37,215 nucleotides of DNA from Caldilineaceae bacterium (GTDB taxonomy: Bacteria; Chloroflexota; Anaerolineae; Caldilineales; Caldilineaceae). The notes under the pieces were generated by a model. That model saw nothing but the letters and a program-made list of their open reading frames with translations, did not search any database and was not told where the DNA came from. Numbering within the stretch: position 1 is the stretch's first letter; every line of letters begins with the position of its first letter. The position numbers were made by a program, and so were the translations under genes. The DNA lies in the NCBI GenBank assembly GCA_020433455.1, contig JAGRCP010000129.1, positions 1-37,215 of the forward strand. The letters are read 5' to 3'. Shown one piece after another: positions 9,301 to 17,481 of this stretch.

Positions 9301-9860
9301 GCCAATCGCTGCTGCGGCTGTTGGACAACGCCAATGCGCTCAAGCGCCTGCCGCGCACGGGCTGGCTGCTGGCCGGCGTTCCGGCTGCCGAATCGGTGGC
9401 GGATCATGCTTACGCTACGACGCTTCTGGCCATGCTCCTGGCCGACCTCATCAACGCTGACTATGCGAGTTACGGCCTGTCGCAGCCTCTGGACACGGAT
9501 AAAGTCCTGCGCATTGCCCTGCTCCACGACCTCCCTGAGTCGCTTCTCACCGACCTGCCCAAACGCAGCGCCGAACTGCTGGGCAGGGAGGTGAAACACG
9601 CGGCCGAGCGTGAGGCGGCCGCGCGCTTGCTATCCGAATTTGAGGCCGGCTCCGCCTATGTCGCTCTCTGGGAGGAGTACGCTGGGGCGGCATCGCCCGA
9701 GGCCCGTTTGGTGAAGGATGCGGATAAGCTGGAAATGGTGCATCAGGCCCGCACGTACGCCAGCGCTGCGCGTAGTCATGTGGCGGAGTTTTTTGACGGT
9801 CACACCTGGTATTACGCGGTCAGCGCTGAATTGCACAAAGCCCTTGCAGACGACGCCTGA
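9297..9860 (+). CDS. HD-domain phosphohydrolase, YfbR/HDDC2-like
   Basis: The 187-residue protein has the HD pattern: SVADHAYATTLLAML (first His), LLHDLPESLLTDLP (the His-Asp pair) and KDADKLEMVHQ (last Asp). Members of this group include the 5'-deoxynucleotidase YfbR, which removes phosphate from nucleoside monophosphates in the cytoplasm, so nucleotide clean-up is a reasonable guess. Its ATG overlaps the stop of the CinA-like gene by four bases, which implies translational coupling. A second member of the family is encoded at 25671-26288, but the two differ clearly around the central HD pair. Confidence 0.82.
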   Translation: MSQSLLRLLDNANALKRLPRTGWLLAGVPAAESVADHAYATTLLAMLLADLINADYASYGLSQPLDTDKVLRIALLHDLPESLLTDLPKRSAELLGREVKHAAEREAAARLLSEFEAGSAYVALWEEYAGAASPEARLVKDADKLEMVHQARTYASAARSHVAEFFDGHTWYYAVSAELHKALADDA

Positions 9861-9931
9861 TTTGGCCTACAATGGTTGGATTCCCCGGAAGGCCATGCTG
9901 GAAGCCATACAAGTTGCGTCTGTCACGCGAT

Positions 9932-10035
9932 GAGTGATGCGTACTGCGTAATTGGTTGTGCTGCTGCATAACATGCCTGCTCTTCTGATGGGGACGCGGC
10001 AGCGATATTACGCAGTACGGATTACGCAGTACGCC
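9932..10035. repeat. Intergenic seven-base-period repeat with inverted arms
   Basis: The left arm holds GCGTACTGCGTAAT (9939-9952). The right arm holds two back-to-back copies of its near-complement, ATTACGCAGTACGG (10007-10020) and ATTACGCAGTACGC (10021-10034); the second is the exact reverse complement of the left arm. Each 14-mer splits into two related heptamers. The arms flank about 54 bases without a visible gene, between the HD and LCP genes. The same 14-mer family recurs at 11051-11175. Confidence 0.85.
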
Positions 10036-10056
10036 CTATGAGTAACGGGTGATCTC

Positions 10057-11049
10057 ATGCTTGAACCATTATCTTTTCCCCCTCAACCAAATCGATCAGG
10101 CCGGCGCATCATCGTTGGGCGCATGTTGGCCGCGGTGCTGTTCGCCCTCACCGCTTGCGTACCGGTTGTCTGGGCGAGCGTCGCGTCCGCCGCGCCCGGC
10201 CCGGAGGACGCCGCGCCCGTTGCCCCGCCCTACGACGAGACCGTCAACATTCTCATCCTCGGGGCCGATCGGGAGCCCGGCGTTGCGAATTGGCGCACGG
10301 ACGTCATGATGCTGGTGGCGCTGGATCTGAAGCGGGGCGAAGCGGGGGTCATCTCGTTTCCCCGGGATATCTATTTGGAGGAGATTCCCAACCATCAGCC
10401 CAACCGCATGAACGTGGTCGACTATCTGGGCGAGACGGATGAGGCGGGCGGCGGCCCTGAACTGCTGGGGGCAATCATTGAAGAGAAGATGGGCATTCCC
10501 GTGGATCACTACGTACGTTTCGACTTCTCATCCTTCCAGGAGGTGGTGGATGCCCTGGGCGGCGTGGATGTGGAGGTCGATTGTCCCTTTACGGGCTATC
10601 TGCGCGACTACGGCGGCTACCTCAAGTTGGAGCCGGGCATGCATCATCTGAACGGCGATCAGGCCCTGATTTACGTGCGGGATCGCGCGCTCTCCGGCGG
10701 CGACCTGGACCGGGCCCGCCGTCAGCAGCGCTTTGTCTGGTCGGTGCGCAATCAGCTTGTGAGTAAGGAGATGATTCGCCGCTTGCCCGCCCTCTATTCG
10801 GCGCTTTCCGATTCGGTGGAAACAGACCTGGGCCTCATCAACACCATGCGCATTGCCCGGGCCGGGCTGGATATGGGTCCGGATGATATCCACGGCTTTG
10901 TCATCGCGCCGCCCGATATGCTGACCGAAGGCTGGCGTAACGGCATGTCTATCTTTATCGCCGACTGGGATCTGATCGGCGACCAGGCGACCCAACTGTT
11001 TGATCAGCCTTCTTTTGACCTGACCAACACGCCTGATTGGTGTGAGTAA
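10057..11049 (+). CDS. LytR-CpsA-Psr (LCP) family protein
   Basis: LCP proteins are membrane-anchored phosphotransferases that attach polymers to peptidoglycan or other cell-surface carriers, using a polyprenyl-phosphate substrate. This 330-residue protein has an N-terminal membrane segment (about 19-46) and then the LCP core: RTDVMMLVALD (Arg80, Asp82), SFPRDIYLE (Arg103, Asp104), QPNRMNVVDYLG, and YVRDRALSGGDLDRARRQQ, which carries the conserved arginines. These are the residues that hold the pyrophosphate and metal in the family. The ATG at 10057 has only a weak ribosome site; starts further in would cut into the membrane helix. It faces the isomerase gene across the second repeat block. 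Confidence 0.9.
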   Translation: MLEPLSFPPQPNRSGRRIIVGRMLAAVLFALTACVPVVWASVASAAPGPEDAAPVAPPYDETVNILILGADREPGVANWRTDVMMLVALDLKRGEAGVISFPRDIYLEEIPNHQPNRMNVVDYLGETDEAGGGPELLGAIIEEKMGIPVDHYVRFDFSSFQEVVDALGGVDVEVDCPFTGYLRDYGGYLKLEPGMHHLNGDQALIYVRDRALSGGDLDRARRQQRFVWSVRNQLVSKEMIRRLPALYSALSDSVETDLGLINTMRIARAGLDMGPDDIHGFVIAPPDMLTEGWRNGMSIFIADWDLIGDQATQLFDQPSFDLTNTPDWCE

Positions 11050-11050
11050 T

Positions 11051-11175
11051 CCGTACTGCGTAATTTGTACTGCGTAACGAGTGATGCGTAATTGGTTACG
11101 CCGTAAAGGGACGTTCCGCTTACATTGATCGCCCCTTTACGACGACGGCGCTGATTTACGCATCACGCATCACTC
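11051..11175. repeat. Second copy of the GTACTGCGTAAT heptamer repeat, with hairpin core
   Basis: Three adjacent 14-mers occupy 11051-11092: CCGTACTGCGTAAT, TTGTACTGCGTAAC and GAGTGATGCGTAAT. The right side (about 11154-11175) runs ATTTACG, CATCACG, CATCACT, roughly the inverse of the third unit. Between the arms, CGTAAAGGG (11102-11110) pairs exactly with CCCTTTACG (11133-11141). The block fills nearly the whole gap between the convergent LCP and isomerase genes and may end transcription of both. Confidence 0.85.
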
Positions 11176-11182
11176 GTCAGCC

Positions 11183-11926
11183 TCAACCCTGCAATTTTCG
11201 CAGGTTCTCCAGGCTCATCGCCACGCTTTCCATGGGCGGGCGGTCGAATCCTTCCTGCTCCACTACCCACCATTCTGCATTGGGCGCGGCCGCGACTACG
11301 CCCGCCATATCGATTACGCCCGCCCCGACCTCCGTGTCGTTCCAATCATTCTTATCCGCCGCGTCTTTGAGATGCAGGCGGGTGCAGCGCGCGGCATTTT
11401 CCCGCACGAAGGCCACGGGATCTACGCCTGCCCGGGCAATCCAGTGGGTATCCGGCTCCAGCGTCACCAGCTGGGGATCCATCTGCTCCAGCAGAACGTC
11501 CATGCCGGTGCGCTTTCCGTCTACATCGACGAACTCAAAGCCGTGGATGTGGTAGAAAAAGCCCAGTCCTTCATCCTGGCAGCGGGCGCCCGCGTGGTTG
11601 AAGAGTGCGGCCATGCGCTCAAAGGTGGCCAGGTTGTACTCCACGTTCCACAGGCCGGGGCAGCCGATGGCGGGACAGCCGACGGCCTGGGCCAGCTCAA
11701 TCTGGCGGTCTAAATCGTCTTCCAGCAATTGAAAGCCCACGTGTGCGCCCGCCACGCCCAGATTTTGCGCGTCCAGCGTGCGCCGAATTTCGGCCGGATC
11801 GACATCGTAATACCCGGCAAATTCCACGCCGTCATAGCCGATCTCGGCCAGGCGCGCCAGGGTTCCCGGCAAATCTGCTGCAGCGATATCGCGAATGCTG
11901 TAGAGTTGTAGGGCGATGGATGACAT
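11183..11926 (-). CDS. Sugar phosphate isomerase/epimerase-like TIM barrel
   Basis: The 247-residue protein fits the xylose-isomerase-like TIM-barrel family (AP endonuclease 2 superfamily). The barrel strands are readable: IALQLYSIRD, GYDGVEFAGYY, GVAGAHVGFQ, FFYHIHGFEF, LVTLEPDTHWI, CTRLHLKDAAD and WWVVEQEGF. Glu and His residues at the strand ends (VEFAG, YHIHG, LEPDTHW, HLKD, EQE) would hold a divalent metal. The ATG follows AAGGAG about 9 bases upstream. The substrate is probably a sugar or polyol, but neighbours do not identify it. The gene lies just downstream of the LysR gene on the same strand, separated by the heptamer tract. Confidence 0.85.
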   Translation of the reverse strand: MSSIALQLYSIRDIAAADLPGTLARLAEIGYDGVEFAGYYDVDPAEIRRTLDAQNLGVAGAHVGFQLLEDDLDRQIELAQAVGCPAIGCPGLWNVEYNLATFERMAALFNHAGARCQDEGLGFFYHIHGFEFVDVDGKRTGMDVLLEQMDPQLVTLEPDTHWIARAGVDPVAFVRENAARCTRLHLKDAADKNDWNDTEVGAGVIDMAGVVAAAPNAEWWVVEQEGFDRPPMESVAMSLENLRKLQG

Positions 11927-11962
11927 AGGTTGATGCTCCTTATGGGGTGATGGTTGAAAACT

Positions 11963-12004
11963 GGAAATTGAAGATTGGAGATTGAAGATTGAAGATTAGA
12001 GATT
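11963..12004. repeat. Tandem heptamer tract (GAAGATT-type)
   Basis: Six successive seven-base units read GGAAATT, GAAGATT, GGAGATT, GAAGATT, GAAGATT and AGAGATT, all ending in ATT. The tract lies between the isomerase and LysR genes and runs into the LysR coding end: the LysR stop codon (TAA, complement of 11996-11998) lies inside it. Confidence 0.85.
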
Positions 12005-12916
12005 GGGTAGTTGGGTTAGGTGCGGGAAATTGCGGTTCAGGAAGGTGAGGAATGCCCGCGTGACGGGTGAGAAAAACCCATCGGCGTGCCATGCCAGTCG
12101 TAATGTTCGCTGCAGGGGACTTCCCTCAATGGCGATGGCGGCCAGCGTGCCTGATTCCACTTCGTTTTGCACTGCGTAATCCGGCAAAATGGTCAGCCCT
12201 GTACTGCGAGCTACTGCCCGCTTAATGGATTCTACGTTATCGAATTCGCCCGTCACATTGACCCGGATACCGGCTGCATGCAACCGCCGGTCCAGCCAGA
12301 CGCGGGTCTGACTGGTGGGCTGGCGCATGATAAAGTCCTTGCCGTCCAGTTCGGCGCAAGTAACCCGCATCCGATCATGCCACGGATGGTTTCGTCCCAC
12401 AATTACAAGCTGTTCGTGTTCTTCCAGCGTCAGGGTTTTGATCTGCGTGAGATCCATATCCTCGATCTCGCCTTCAATGAAGCCGATTTCCGCGCGGCGC
12501 GTCCGCAGATCGGCCAACACGCGCGGGGTGATGTCCGTCTGGACGGATGCCGTAAGATTGGGGTAGCGGACGCGGAAAGCCTGCACCCACTCGGGCAGTT
12601 GATAGACGCCGATGCCGGGCGTGGCCGCGATGACGACCTGGCCGGCCGGCAGATGCGCGACGTCGGTTACCGCATTTTCGGCCTCTGCAACCAGGCGCAG
12701 GATAGAGCGAGTGTATGCGTGCAGCTTTTTGCCCGGCGCGGTCAGGGTAACGCCCCGCCGCTCACGGATAAAGAGCGATGTCCCCAACCCGGCTTCCAGA
12801 TCCCGGATATGCTGACTCACGGCAGGCTGGCTCATGTAAAGGCGTTCTGCCGCTGCGCTAAAGCTGCCCAAAGCGACTACCATGTCAAAAATTTCCAGCT
12901 TGTAGAGACTTAGCAT
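11996..12916 (-). CDS. LysR-type transcriptional regulator (CysB/CbbR-like)
   Basis: The 306-residue protein has an N-terminal winged helix-turn-helix (FSAAAERLYMSQPAVSQHIRDLEAGLG, then LFIRERRGVTLTAPG) and a C-terminal effector-binding domain with the usual VVIAATPGIGVYQLP opening. It is divergent from the rhodanese gene at 13028, the usual arrangement of LysR regulators and their targets, so control of the sulfur module is a good guess; the effector is unknown. A 18-base palindrome covers its own start codon, which suggests autoregulation. Its last codons are supplied by the GAAGATT repeat tract, so the C-terminus may have been altered by repeat expansion. Confidence 0.9.
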   Translation of the reverse strand: MLSLYKLEIFDMVVALGSFSAAAERLYMSQPAVSQHIRDLEAGLGTSLFIRERRGVTLTAPGKKLHAYTRSILRLVAEAENAVTDVAHLPAGQVVIAATPGIGVYQLPEWVQAFRVRYPNLTASVQTDITPRVLADLRTRRAEIGFIEGEIEDMDLTQIKTLTLEEHEQLVIVGRNHPWHDRMRVTCAELDGKDFIMRQPTSQTRVWLDRRLHAAGIRVNVTGEFDNVESIKRAVARSTGLTILPDYAVQNEVESGTLAAIAIEGSPLQRTLRLAWHADGFFSPVTRAFLTFLNRNFPHLTQLPNL

Positions 12917-12942
12917 AAGTTGTAACTTATGCCTGATATAAG
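12914..12942. promoter_or_regulatory. Palindromic operator candidate covering the LysR start
   Basis: CATAAGTT (12914-12921) and AACTTATG (12924-12931) form a perfect 8-2-8 palindrome, and a further ATATAAG half-site follows at 12936-12942. Palindromes with an ATAAG/CTTAT core are typical of LysR-family binding sites. The first three bases are the complement of the LysR ATG, so bound regulator would block its own gene while sitting upstream of the rhodanese. Confidence 0.6.
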
Positions 12943-12975
12943 TCTTTGGGGAGTACTGAACGCCCCATGAGGATG

Positions 12976-12981
12976 TATAAT
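12976..12981 (+). promoter_or_regulatory. Candidate -10 box for the rhodanese gene
   Basis: A perfect TATAAT lies 46 bases before the GTG start at 13028. No good -35 is seen at 16-18 bases upstream, which would fit a promoter that needs an activator such as the neighbouring LysR protein. Confidence 0.4.
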
Positions 12982-13027
12982 TGTTTTCCGGTGATTAACC
13001 TGTCAATTTGGAAAGGATTCAACAATA

Positions 13028-13378
13028 GTGAGCTTCCTTAATCGTTTTTTCAGCGGCGCTTCCAGTCACGATCTGGTATCGGCCGCCGAATATAAAAGCC
13101 GTTATTTGGATGATGCGCAGCCCCACACGCTGGTCGATGTGCGTACGGCTCAGGAGTTCAGCCAGGGCCGCATTCCGGGGGCCATCAACATCAGCCTGCA
13201 GGAACTTCAGCAGAAGCTGAACCGCATTCCTGCTGACAAGCCTGTCGTTGTCTATTGCCGCAGCGGCAATCGCAGCGCCTTTGCCGCCCGAACGCTTCTG
13301 CAGGCAGGCTATGAAGAGGTCTATGACCTGGGCGGCATTATGGATTGGGCGCGACAGGGATTGCCGTTGGAATCATAA
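13028..13378 (+). CDS. Single-domain rhodanese sulfurtransferase
   Basis: The 116-residue protein is one rhodanese domain: LVDVRTAQEFSQGRIPGAINI, the active loop VVVYCRSGNRS with Cys77 as the persulfide-carrying residue, and the closing YDLGGIMDWARQG. Such proteins move sulfane sulfur between carriers in the cytoplasm. The start is GTG, preceded by AAAGGA about 10 bases upstream. It lies between the LysR regulator and the CstB-like enzyme, which also carries a rhodanese domain, so it probably belongs to the same persulfide pathway. A gap of 251 bases to the next gene holds no visible ORF. Confidence 0.92.
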   Translation: MSFLNRFFSGASSHDLVSAAEYKSRYLDDAQPHTLVDVRTAQEFSQGRIPGAINISLQELQQKLNRIPADKPVVVYCRSGNRSAFAARTLLQAGYEEVYDLGGIMDWARQGLPLES

Positions 13379-13629
13379 ATGGTTCTCGGTCTGGGAATGA
13401 AAGGCCGATTTTTATATATCGACTCTCCTCTTTCCCGATCCCTATGCTCTTAATCTTTACTCTCTGCGTCCTAATCGCCAATTTTCATTTGGGTATGTTG
13501 GAAATCGCTTGGTAGACTGCGAACAGTCGCAAAGGCATTTTACTGTCTGTCCAGCCCACTTTGTTCGCCCAGCACGCGCTTTGTGTCAACACACCCTTTC
13601 TATTTCTACATAGCTCATGGAGAAGACCA

Positions 13630-15054
13630 ATGTTACTGCGATATTTTTATGATGACAAACTGGCCCAAGCCAGCTATATGGTTGGATGCGCCGCGACGGG
13701 CGAGGCACTGGTTGTGGACCCGGCCCGCAACGTAACGCCCTATCTGCGCGCGGCGGAAAAAGAGGGCCTGCGCATTACCCACGTTACCGAAACCCACATT
13801 CATGCCGACTTTGTGAGCGGCAGCCGCGAGCTGGCCGCCACTACCGGAGCCACCATCTATCTAAGCGATGAGGGCGACGCCGATTGGAAGTACGCCTATG
13901 CCGGCGACAGCAACGTTATTCTCGTCCGCGATGGCGACAGCTGGTCGGTGGGCAACATCAAGGTGGATGTGCTGCACACGCCCGGCCATACGCCTGAGCA
14001 TATTTCGTTCATGATTACCGATACCGCCGGCGCAAACAAGCCCATGGGCGTCTTTACCGGCGATTTTCTCTTTGTCGGTGATGTGGGCCGGCCTGACTTG
14101 CTGGAGGAGGCCGCCGGCTTTGTCGGCACCAAGGAGATCGGCGCCCGTCAGCAGTTTGAGAGCGTCAATCGTTTCCGCGGGCTGCCTGATTATTTGCAGA
14201 TTTGGCCCGGCCACGGCGCGGGCAGCGCCTGCGGCAAGGCCTTGGGCTCCATTCCGTCCACCACCCTGGGCTATGAGAAGCTCTTCAACCCCGCCTTCCA
14301 GCAGGAGAGCGAAGACGACTTTGTGGCGTGGCTGCTCGACGGTCAGCCCGAAGCGCCCACCTATTTTGCCCAGATGAAGAAGGTCAACAAAGAGGGACCG
14401 GCGCTCACGTCCGCCCTGCCGACGCCGGTTAATTTCGATCGGGCTGCGCTGGATGCCGTGATTGAAGACGGCGGCCAGGTCTTTGACCTGCGCAACCGCG
14501 GCCAATTTTCGGCCACCCACGTACCTGGTACGATCAATGTCCCCGCTGACAGCGACGGCTATGTGGGCTATCTGGGCTGGCTGGTTGATTACGATCGGCC
14601 GGTCTATGTGCTGCTGCCCGGCATTGACGGCGAGCGGGAAATCCTGCGCGACCTGCGCTCCATCGGCATTGACAACGTGCCCGGCTACTTTAGTCCTGAC
14701 GTGCTGAGCCGCCGCACCCGGGCCCTGCCTGTTATCACCGCTGAAGATCTGGCCCGGCGTATGGACGCTGAAGAGATCCTCATCCTGGACGTGCGCGGTA
14801 AATCGGAGTACGACGAGAAGCACATTGCAGACTCGCGCCATATTCCGCTGGGCTATCTTGCCCAACGTGCCGACGAGTTGCCCCAGGATGCGCTGATTGT
14901 CACCCACTGCGCCACCGGTTATCGCTCCCAGATTGGCGCCAGCCTGCTGCAAGCCGCAGGCTTCAACCGGGTCATGGCCCTCAACGAGGGCGAAGATTGC
15001 TGGAGCCGCTACCTGCCTACCGCGAGCGGCAAGCCGGAACTGACTCCGGCGTAG
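13630..15054 (+). CDS. cstB: CstB-like persulfide dioxygenase/sulfurtransferase
   Basis: The order of domains is metallo-beta-lactamase (1-225), inactive rhodanese (about 270-360) and active rhodanese (about 365-465), as in CstB, which oxidises persulfides and makes thiosulfate. The metal motifs are THIHADF (His56, His58, Asp60), HTPGHTPEH, FTGDFLFVGDVGRPD (Asp145) and WPGHG (His195), in the ETHE1 style with a mononuclear iron. The first rhodanese has VLLPGIDGEREI where a Cys loop would lie, so it is inactive, as in CstB. The second has Cys427 in THCATGYRS. The ATG at 13630 follows GGAGA at 8 bases; the longer frame from a TTG codon looks spurious. Length is 474 residues. Confidence 0.9.
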   Translation: MLLRYFYDDKLAQASYMVGCAATGEALVVDPARNVTPYLRAAEKEGLRITHVTETHIHADFVSGSRELAATTGATIYLSDEGDADWKYAYAGDSNVILVRDGDSWSVGNIKVDVLHTPGHTPEHISFMITDTAGANKPMGVFTGDFLFVGDVGRPDLLEEAAGFVGTKEIGARQQFESVNRFRGLPDYLQIWPGHGAGSACGKALGSIPSTTLGYEKLFNPAFQQESEDDFVAWLLDGQPEAPTYFAQMKKVNKEGPALTSALPTPVNFDRAALDAVIEDGGQVFDLRNRGQFSATHVPGTINVPADSDGYVGYLGWLVDYDRPVYVLLPGIDGEREILRDLRSIGIDNVPGYFSPDVLSRRTRALPVITAEDLARRMDAEEILILDVRGKSEYDEKHIADSRHIPLGYLAQRADELPQDALIVTHCATGYRSQIGASLLQAAGFNRVMALNEGEDCWSRYLPTASGKPELTPA

Positions 15055-15120
15055 GCAACAAAATTCCTGAATAGATTTCCTAACCGAACACATTTCCTAT
15101 CCGGGAATAGCGCAGAGGCA

Positions 15121-15170
15121 GGAGAGTGTGAGACTGACGGTTGATATCAGCTGTCAACCGCTCACTCTCC
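15121..15170. repeat. Imperfect long hairpin between cstB and tauE
   Basis: GGAGAGTG (15121-15128) pairs with CACTCTCC (15163-15170), and inside it CGGTTGA (15138-15144) pairs with TCAACCG (15154-15160); the bulges are 9 and 2 bases. No T tract follows. It could attenuate readthrough from cstB into the exporter gene, or be an eroded member of the inverted repeat set. Confidence 0.6.
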
Positions 15171-15219
15171 GCTCTCCCCTGCTCAAATTTCCTGACGTAA
15201 CCTTTTTTGGCATAATTTT

Positions 15220-15990
15220 ATGATTTTTCAACAAATTTTTCTCGATATTCTGCTTGGCTTCGGCATTGGCCTTTCCCTGGGGCTTATGGGCGGCGGCGGC
15301 TCTATTCTCACCGTGCCCGCGCTGGTCTATTTCGTCGGGCAATCGCCCCAGGCCGCGGTGACGGCGTCGCTCGTGATTGTGGGCATCAACAGCAGCATGG
15401 GCGCCTGGCTGCACCGCCGTCAGGGGACGCTGGATTGGAAAGTCGCCCTGATTTTCGGCGGCAGCGGTATGGCCGCGGCCTACATTGCGGCAGGCTGGTC
15501 CCAGGCTTTCTCGCCCACCATGCTTATGCTGCTCTTTGCCTTGCTGATGTTGGCTGTGGGGGCATTTATGGTTTTGCGTCCCCAGCCCGCTGATACTGAA
15601 GCTCGCCGTCATGGCCTTCCCGTCATCATTCTCAGCGGGATTGCCGTAGGCATTCTGACCGGCTTTCTGGGCGTGGGCGGCGGCTTCCTGATCGTGCCCG
15701 CCCTGGTCATGCTGGTGGGTCTGCCCATGCGCCAGGCCGTAGGCACGTCGCTGGTCATCATCGCCATGAACAGCCTGGCCGGCTTTTTGGGCCACATGAA
15801 CGGTGCGGCCGTTGACTTTCAGATGATCTTTCTCTTTGTGGGCGCGGGGATTCTGGGCGCTTTGGCCGGCGCGCGCCTGTGCGGAATTGTGCCGCCTGAA
15901 GCGCTGCGCAAAGGCTTTGCCGTTTTCGTCATTATCCTGGCCGTCTTCCTCCTGGCCGATAACCTGCTGCATAGCGGCTGGATTGGGTAA
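15220..15990 (+). CDS. TauE/SafE-family sulfite or organosulfur exporter
   Basis: The 256-residue protein has about eight hydrophobic segments in two homologous halves. Each half carries the family's Gly-rich turn near its start: SLGLMGGGGSILTVPALVYF in the first and GFLGVGGGFLIVPALVMLVG in the second. TauE/SafE proteins move sulfite, sulfonates or related anions across the inner membrane. Standing next to a CstB-like enzyme, it probably exports sulfite or thiosulfate made from persulfides, as the tauE gene of cst operons is thought to do. No clear ribosome site precedes the ATG. The stop lies 15 bases from the stop of the opposing glgA. Confidence 0.9.
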   Translation: MIFQQIFLDILLGFGIGLSLGLMGGGGSILTVPALVYFVGQSPQAAVTASLVIVGINSSMGAWLHRRQGTLDWKVALIFGGSGMAAAYIAAGWSQAFSPTMLMLLFALLMLAVGAFMVLRPQPADTEARRHGLPVIILSGIAVGILTGFLGVGGGFLIVPALVMLVGLPMRQAVGTSLVIIAMNSLAGFLGHMNGAAVDFQMIFLFVGAGILGALAGARLCGIVPPEALRKGFAVFVIILAVFLLADNLLHSGWIG

Positions 15991-16005
15991 TGGCCCGAGG
16001 CGCGA

Positions 16006-17481
16006 TTAGCCCGGCTTATTGTCCATGGCCTGCTCATACAGTTGCAGATACTGACGCGCGCTCTTCTCCCACGAGTAATCCTGGGCCATGGCGTGCTGGA
16101 TCATGCGCTTCATGTGGGCGGGGCGGTCGTAGAAGGTGCTCACGGCCCAGCCGACGGTGGAATAGATGCTCCCGGGGTTGAGATCGTAAAACTTGAAGCC
16201 CGTACCATCGCCCGTGGCCTCGTCGTACTGTTCCACCGTATCTTCCAGGCCGCCGGTGGCCCGGACGATGGGCAGCGTGCCGTATTTCAGGGAATAAATC
16301 TGGTTCAGGCCGCACGGCTCGTAGCGCGACGGCATGATAAAGAAGTCGGAACCGGCCTCGATCCAGTGAGCCAGCTCGTTGCTGTAGCCGATGTAGCTGC
16401 CGATGCGGCCGGGATATGCCAGGGGCAGGCGTCCGTAGAAGGCCTCCAGCCCCTTGTCGCCCGATCCCAGAACGACGAACTGCACCGCCATATCGCGCAC
16501 AATCCCCTCAATGGCCGCGGCCAGGACATCCAGCCCCTTCTGGTCCACCATGCGACTCACTACGCCCACAATGGGAATCTCCCGGGAAATATCCAGGCCG
16601 AAGCGCTCCTGGAGAGCGCGCTTGCATTTGGTCTTGCCCGACAGGTAGAAAGCGTCATAGTTGGCCGGGATCAGGCTGTCCGTGGCCGGATTCCACTCGC
16701 TGTAATCCACGCCGTTGACGATGCCCGAATAGTCCCGACCCCGATCGTTCAGGTAGGGGGCCAGACCATAGCCCAGCGCGGGCGTGCGCGTTTCATCGGC
16801 ATAGGTGGGGCTCACCGTGTTGAGCGCGTCAGCGTAGGCAATGCCGCCCTTGAGGAAGTTGATCGCGCCGAAGTCCTCGAACGTATCGGCGTGGAAGTTC
16901 TGCCAGCCCAGCCCCAGGTAAGGATAGACGCCGGCATCATACTTGCCCTGATAGGCGATGTTGTGGATGGTGAGCACGCTGGCCGCGCCGCCCAGCACGG
17001 GGTCGTCCCAGTGCCAGGTCTTGAGGTAGGCAGGAGCGAGGGCGGTTTGCCAATCGTGAACGTGGACAATGTCAGGGGCAAAGTCCAGGTCGCGCATGAG
17101 CTGAAGTCCGGCCCGGGTGAGGAAGCCGAAGCGAGCGGGGTTGTCGCCGAAGTCGTTGTAGTTGGCGTCATGGTAGAGGCCGTCACGTCGGAAATATTTG
17201 TCCGCTTCGATAAAATAGGTGGCGACGCCTTCGTTATTCGCCTCATCCACGGCGCACCATTCCAGAAAGTTTCCCATCCAGACGCCCATGGAATCAAAGC
17301 GGCGCTGCAGATCAAATTTCTCCGCGTCAATGCTGCTGTATTTGGGCATGACCACGATCACTTCGTGGCCCAACGCCTGCAAAGCCTGGGGCAGCGAGCC
17401 GACGACATCGGCCAGGCCGCCCGTTTTGGCATAGGGGACGCATTCAGATGTGATCATGGCGATCTTGAGGCTGGTCTTCAC
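16006..17481 (-). CDS. glgA: Glycogen synthase
   Basis: At 491 residues this is a normal-length GT5 glycogen synthase, which adds glucose from ADP-glucose to a growing alpha-1,4-glucan in the cytoplasm. The N-terminal ADP-glucose loop is YAKTGGLADVVGSLP (Lys19-Leu23), followed by VVMPKYSS, DIVHVHDWQTAL and VLTIHNIAYQGKYD. The C-terminal half has VVSRMVDQKGLD and the E-x7-E type element PSRYEPCGLNQIYSLKYGTLP, then TGGLEDTV. The start is GTG, with GGGAGGG six bases upstream. No other glycogen gene is in the window. A TATAAT read on the minus strand (complement of 17592-17597) may be its -10 box. Confidence 0.97.
   Translation of the reverse strand: MKTSLKIAMITSECVPYAKTGGLADVVGSLPQALQALGHEVIVVMPKYSSIDAEKFDLQRRFDSMGVWMGNFLEWCAVDEANNEGVATYFIEADKYFRRDGLYHDANYNDFGDNPARFGFLTRAGLQLMRDLDFAPDIVHVHDWQTALAPAYLKTWHWDDPVLGGAASVLTIHNIAYQGKYDAGVYPYLGLGWQNFHADTFEDFGAINFLKGGIAYADALNTVSPTYADETRTPALGYGLAPYLNDRGRDYSGIVNGVDYSEWNPATDSLIPANYDAFYLSGKTKCKRALQERFGLDISREIPIVGVVSRMVDQKGLDVLAAAIEGIVRDMAVQFVVLGSGDKGLEAFYGRLPLAYPGRIGSYIGYSNELAHWIEAGSDFFIMPSRYEPCGLNQIYSLKYGTLPIVRATGGLEDTVEQYDEATGDGTGFKFYDLNPGSIYSTVGWAVSTFYDRPAHMKRMIQHAMAQDYSWEKSARQYLQLYEQAMDNKPG

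Noticed and set aside
13379-13629. Possible pyrimidine-rich heptamer tract and promoter before cstB
   Set aside because: A loose 7-base feel can be read, but units do not resemble each other, and no -35/-10 pair at normal spacing was convincing.
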